Shown: in pieces, positions 32,298-35,132 of the stretch
How positions within the stretch are numbered: position 1 is the first letter of the stretch
Layout: every line of letters begins with the position of its first letter
Assembly: GCA_001544595.2 (NCBI GenBank)
Contig: FCOH02000042.1
Span: forward strand, 1-35,132
Direction of reading: 5' to 3'
Origin: Caballeronia peredens
GTDB taxonomy: Bacteria > Pseudomonadota > Gammaproteobacteria > Burkholderiales > Burkholderiaceae
Length of the DNA: 35,132 nt
The notes under the pieces: model-generated
Told to the model about the DNA's origin: nothing
Seen by the model: the letters and a program-made list of their open reading frames with translations, nothing else
The model's database searches: none
Position numbers and translations under genes: made by a program

Positions 32298-34244
32298 TCA
32301 TGCGGCTGAATCAGTTTCCTTTTTCACCCAAGTCCGTAACGTCTCCGTCACGCGATCGATCACACCTGTCCAGTCGCCGGGTCGCGTTTGCCGGAACAGA
32401 CGCGCGCTCGGATACCACGGCGAGTCGTCGCGATCGAGAAGCCATCGCCAGCAGCCATCGAATCGCGACAGAATCCAGACAGACTTGCCTAGCGCGCCGG
32501 CCAGGTGCGCCACCGATGTGTCCACGGTGATGACCAAATCGAGTTGTTCGATGAGCGCCGCGGTATCGGCGAAGTCGCTGACTTCGTCCATCGGGTCGAG
32601 AGGGCGCAACTCGGGTGGAAGTTCGTTGAGCTGCGGCCGTGTCGATTTGCCTAGCTGCAGGCTCACGAAGGTGATGCCTGGGATTCGCAGGAGGGGCAGA
32701 TAGGCTTGCGCATCGAGTGAGCGGCGTCGGTCCGTTCGGTTGGCGCTAGCAAGCGACGGTCGCGGATCGCCCGCCCAGACCAGACCGACTTTCAGAGAGT
32801 CTCGCGGAAATCGTCCGACCCAGCGCGAAAGGCGTTCGGCCGGCGCACGCAGATAGGGCACGGACGCGGGAATGGTGCCGAGCGTCGTGTCGAATCGCAA
32901 AGGAAGGCTCATCGTGAAGCACCAGAAATCATGCTCCGGGATGCTGTTCATGTCGGCTACGTTGATACACGCGTCTACGCCTTCGATCTTCTCGAAGAGA
33001 CTTACGAGCGCGGTCGGACATGCGAGCGTCAATTTCGCGAGGCCCAGGCGCTTGAGCAGGGGCAGATAACGGACGAAGTGCAGGCTGTCTCCGAATCCTT
33101 GCTCCGACCATACTAGCAATGAGCGGCCCGTGAGCGACTCGCCTTGCCATTGCTTGAATGAAAATGGCGGTTTTGCATGCGCTGCGGACTCGTCGCCCCA
33201 GTAGGGCGAATCGGAATAGCGCGACTCATAGAGTGGCCACGCTTCCTCGAAGCGGCCACGCTTGAGGAGCAACAGGCTCAAATTGAGTACTGTGGGAATT
33301 CGTTCCGGCGCGATATTCAGCACCAGATGATAGTACGTCTCGGCTTCGTCGAAACGACGCGTGGCTTCGAGCAGGCGTCCAAGATTATTCAAGGCCTCGA
33401 CGCACCGCGGGTCGATTTCCAATATGCGGTGGTAGCATGCTTCGGCCTCGGCGTAACGGGCGTCGTTGTCGAGCAGACCCGCCAGGTTTCCCAGCGAGGG
33501 AATGTGATCCGGCTTGCTTCTCAACGCGGCACGGAAACATGCTTCTGCTTCAGTCGCGCGCTGCGCGCCTTGCAACAGCAAGCCTAGACTGCTTAGCGCG
33601 TCTACGTCATCCGGCTGCAAACGCAAGACTTCGCGATATTGGTATTCGGCGTCTTCCGGGCTCTTCCGCTCGATCAGAAGTTTTGCCAATGCGACACGAG
33701 TCTCCACGCGACGGGGCTCGACAATAATGGCTTTGCGATATTGGGCTTCGGCCTCCGCCAGCTTGCCGATGGCTTCCAGCGTACGTGCGAGTTCCAAGCA
33801 AGCTTGAACATTGTCCGGTTGCACGATGAGGGCACGCTTCAAAGCGGCTTCCGCATCGGCCATGCGACCCATGCAACGAAGTACGCGTGCAAAGTGAAGA
33901 TGAATTGCCACATTCGCTGCATCGACGGTGAGAGCCCTTCTCAAGGTCTGTTCCGCTTCATTCCATCGCTGCGAATCGCTCAGACTTGCTGCCAAATTTC
34001 TCAGGGCATCGACGTAGTCAGGACGCAGCAAAATGGCTCGCTGGTAGCAGTCTTGAGCTTCTTCGAAGCGGCCTGTTTCGTCTAGCAGCACGCCGAGGTT
34101 ATTCAGGGCTTCGGGGTGAGTGGGTTGTATATCGATTGCGCGTCGATAATGCGCTTCAGCCTCTGCATGACGCGCTTGATGATGCGCGGAGATTCCGGAT
34201 TCAAGGCATTCCTGCGCGCGCGCGTGGGCGAGAGTTGATGACAT
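32298..34244 (-). CDS. TPR-repeat protein fused to a glycosyltransferase-like domain
   Basis: A 648-residue protein. About ten tetratricopeptide repeats of 34 residues fill residues 1-345 (for example EALNNLGVLLDETGRFEEAQDCYQRAILLRPDY). A C-terminal domain from about 370 resembles the ADP-heptosyltransferase/GT9 and O-GlcNAc-transferase-like fold (VWSEQGFGDSLHFVRYLPLL, DLVITVDTSVAHLAGALGKSVW). Such fusions are common in flagellin or surface glycosylation, but no target is near. The ATG at 34244 was chosen because GGTGGA precedes it and the domain starts there; an ATG at 34274 lacks a binding site. GC content is clearly lower than in the genes to the left, suggesting acquisition. Confidence 0.85.
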   Translation of the reverse strand: MSSTLAHARAQECLESGISAHHQARHAEAEAHYRRAIDIQPTHPEALNNLGVLLDETGRFEEAQDCYQRAILLRPDYVDALRNLAASLSDSQRWNEAEQTLRRALTVDAANVAIHLHFARVLRCMGRMADAEAALKRALIVQPDNVQACLELARTLEAIGKLAEAEAQYRKAIIVEPRRVETRVALAKLLIERKSPEDAEYQYREVLRLQPDDVDALSSLGLLLQGAQRATEAEACFRAALRSKPDHIPSLGNLAGLLDNDARYAEAEACYHRILEIDPRCVEALNNLGRLLEATRRFDEAETYYHLVLNIAPERIPTVLNLSLLLLKRGRFEEAWPLYESRYSDSPYWGDESAAHAKPPFSFKQWQGESLTGRSLLVWSEQGFGDSLHFVRYLPLLKRLGLAKLTLACPTALVSLFEKIEGVDACINVADMNSIPEHDFWCFTMSLPLRFDTTLGTIPASVPYLRAPAERLSRWVGRFPRDSLKVGLVWAGDPRPSLASANRTDRRRSLDAQAYLPLLRIPGITFVSLQLGKSTRPQLNELPPELRPLDPMDEVSDFADTAALIEQLDLVITVDTSVAHLAGALGKSVWILSRFDGCWRWLLDRDDSPWYPSARLFRQTRPGDWTGVIDRVTETLRTWVKKETDSAA

Positions 34245-34277
34245 GGTCTTTCCACCGCCTTGATGTATGGGCAAATT

Positions 34278-34293
34278 GCTCGAAAGATCGAGC
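34278..34293 (-). repeat. Leader hairpin before the TPR-glycosyltransferase start
   Basis: GCTCGA (34278-34283) and TCGAGC (34288-34293) form a perfect 6-bp stem with a 4-nt loop, 33 nt before the chosen ATG. A GATAAT (minus strand 34316-34311) just upstream could be a -10, which would place this hairpin near the 5' end of the mRNA. Confidence 0.4.
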
Positions 34294-34481
34294 GTATTGG
34301 AATCTGAGATATTATCGAGATGGTGAAATTTGAGAATCGGATTTCGCTGAACGTAGCGAAGGATGTGAGGTGCCAGAGTCCTTGATGGGCGTACGTTAAG
34401 TCTACGTAGATATCAGGTACGATACAGAAAGTTCACCGTCCAATAGTCGCTCCCTTACGTACCGCCAAGACTCTTGAATAT

Positions 34482-34531
34482 CGTCGCCTTGGACGAGGTC
34501 CAGGCTGTGGCTTGAAAATGTCAAGGCGACG
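34482..34531. repeat. 10-bp inverted repeat in the low-GC gap
   Basis: CGTCGCCTTG (34482-34491) is the exact reverse complement of CAAGGCGACG (34522-34531). The 30-nt space includes a second small palindrome, TGGAC-GAG-GTCCA (34490-34502), that partly overlaps the first arm. No T-run is next to it. The gap 34245-34575 otherwise holds no gene. It could be a structured RNA leader, a regulator site or a mobile-element remnant. Confidence 0.4.
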
Positions 34532-34575
34532 TTGGAGCAAGAGCGAGGCCGTATCTGGCCGTTATGAGCGGAACC

Positions 34576-35055
34576 TTATCTCGCTACTTTTCGCGCCGTG
34601 TAGGTGTATTGGTCTGGGGCATCAATGACGACCTTGATGGAAGTGCCCTCAGGCGTGGATTTTGAAAGCCCCACACCAGTTCCTCCGGGACTTACAAGAA
34701 GCCAGGCCGAGTTATAGGGCTGACCGCTTCCAGCCGATATCGGATCGTTTCCTCCAAATTCGTAAAGCCTTCCGCCTCCGCTAGTCGGGGTTAGTACTCC
34801 ATAGGCCATGTTTTTCATCGAAAGCGTGTGTTCGACGGCTTCGCTGGGTCCAACCGGATCGACAGTGACTACGCGAGGCAAATACGGTGCTGACGATGAA
34901 ATAGATATGGTTTCCCCGAATCTTGCATGACCTGCATTGACATAAACAGTCGGAAGGACATAAGGATCATCGTTGTCGACTGGAGTTATCTTCACGTAAT
35001 AATGCCCAGCTTTCGGCTCCCATACTTTGCATGAACGCCCGCTCCAGAATGGGTA
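34576..35055 (-). pseudogene. Unrecognised protein gene with its 5' end cut off by an insertion sequence
   Basis: An open frame of 159 codons runs on the minus strand from the presumed IS boundary at 35055 to a TAA at 34578-34576, starting YPFWSGRSCKVWEPK. The first usable start inside is a GTG at 34995 (139 residues, MKITPVDNDDPYVLP) with no good ribosome binding site, and coding-like sequence continues upstream of it, so the N-terminus is most likely lost in the IS insertion. The protein is beta-rich and Gly/Ser/Thr-rich (LTPTSGGGRLYEFGGNDP), with no recognised domain. Base composition is unlike the left part of the window. If the GTG is used, it would be a small intact protein. Confidence 0.6.
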
Positions 35056-35132
35056 TGAACCGCCCCGGATTTGGTGGAGGCTCCAACTCTTGAGAGAATG
35101 GAGCTATGAACAAGTCGAACAAGTTTTCTGCC
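35056..35132 (+). mobile_element. Left end of an IS3-family insertion sequence
   Basis: TGAACCGCCCCGGATTTGG at 35056 begins with TG and resembles the terminal inverted repeats of Burkholderiaceae IS3-family elements, which commonly start TGAACCGCCCCGG. The orfA start codon follows at 35106, 50 nt in, the usual spacing. The right end and target duplication lie outside the window. Confidence 0.7.
35106..35132 (+). CDS. IS3-family transposase OrfA, first nine codons
   Basis: The frame encodes MNKSNKFSA before the window ends. MNKSNKFS is the usual beginning of OrfA in this group of IS3-type transposases. A GGAG at 35100-35103 is the ribosome binding site. Only the extreme N-terminus is present, so completeness cannot be judged. 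OrfA carries the DNA-binding helix-turn-helix and is normally fused by frameshifting to OrfB, which has the DDE catalytic core. Confidence 0.65.

Noticed and set aside
1..35132. tRNA, rRNA or CRISPR array
   Set aside because: No tRNA-like arms with T-loop consensus, no rRNA segments and no regularly spaced repeats were seen by eye; a covariance-model search would be more sensitive.

Overview
The window is high-GC DNA with codon use, gene content and order typical of the Burkholderiaceae, most likely Caballeronia or Paraburkholderia. Supporting signs are the phaA-phaB-phaR order, bktB very close in sequence to the Cupriavidus enzyme, a Ku/LigD pair, and a heme oxygenase/bacteriophytochrome operon. 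The organism assignment is an inference from protein sequences. No rRNA, tRNA or CRISPR array was seen.

Left part (1-11.1 kb). The window opens in the last codons of phaA, followed by phaB and the regulator phaR of polyhydroxyalkanoate (PHA) metabolism; palindromes resembling PhaR operators lie just before phaR. Next comes a run of rimO, a PfkB sugar kinase, bktB and a lipoprotein gene. A strong intrinsic terminator then sits only 17 nt before metC. metC is convergent with serB. A lysR gene is divergent from a quinone-oxidoreductase-like dehydrogenase gene, with a long inverted repeat between them, and a small exported protein gene with its own terminator closes this part.

Middle (11.1-21.2 kb). 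A non-homologous end-joining operon (ku, ligD with phosphoesterase-ligase-polymerase order, and a small hydrophilic protein gene) follows a sigma-54-like site. A red/far-red light-sensing operon comes next: heme oxygenase makes the bilin, the bacteriophytochrome kinase binds it, and a single-domain response regulator receives the signal. The three genes overlap or touch. A REC-PAS-kinase-REC hybrid protein follows on the same strand. A promoter-like -10, hairpin and T-run lie upstream of the heme oxygenase gene.

Right part (21.2-35.1 kb). Two glyoxalase-fold (VOC) genes, a FetAB-type ABC exporter, a large AsmA-family protein, and a TonB-dependent receptor preceded by a DUF2946 gene (a pairing that suggests metal handling). 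A 544-bp gene-free stretch holds a dense cluster of DnaA-box-like 9-mers next to AT-rich sequence. Then come a DUF2795 protein, a small exported protein, a ClC chloride channel with CBS domains, and a TPR-glycosyltransferase fusion gene with visibly lower GC. The window ends in an unrecognised reading frame cut off by what looks like the left end of an IS3-family insertion sequence, with its transposase orfA starting at 35106. The last ~3 kb therefore look like mobile or recently acquired DNA.
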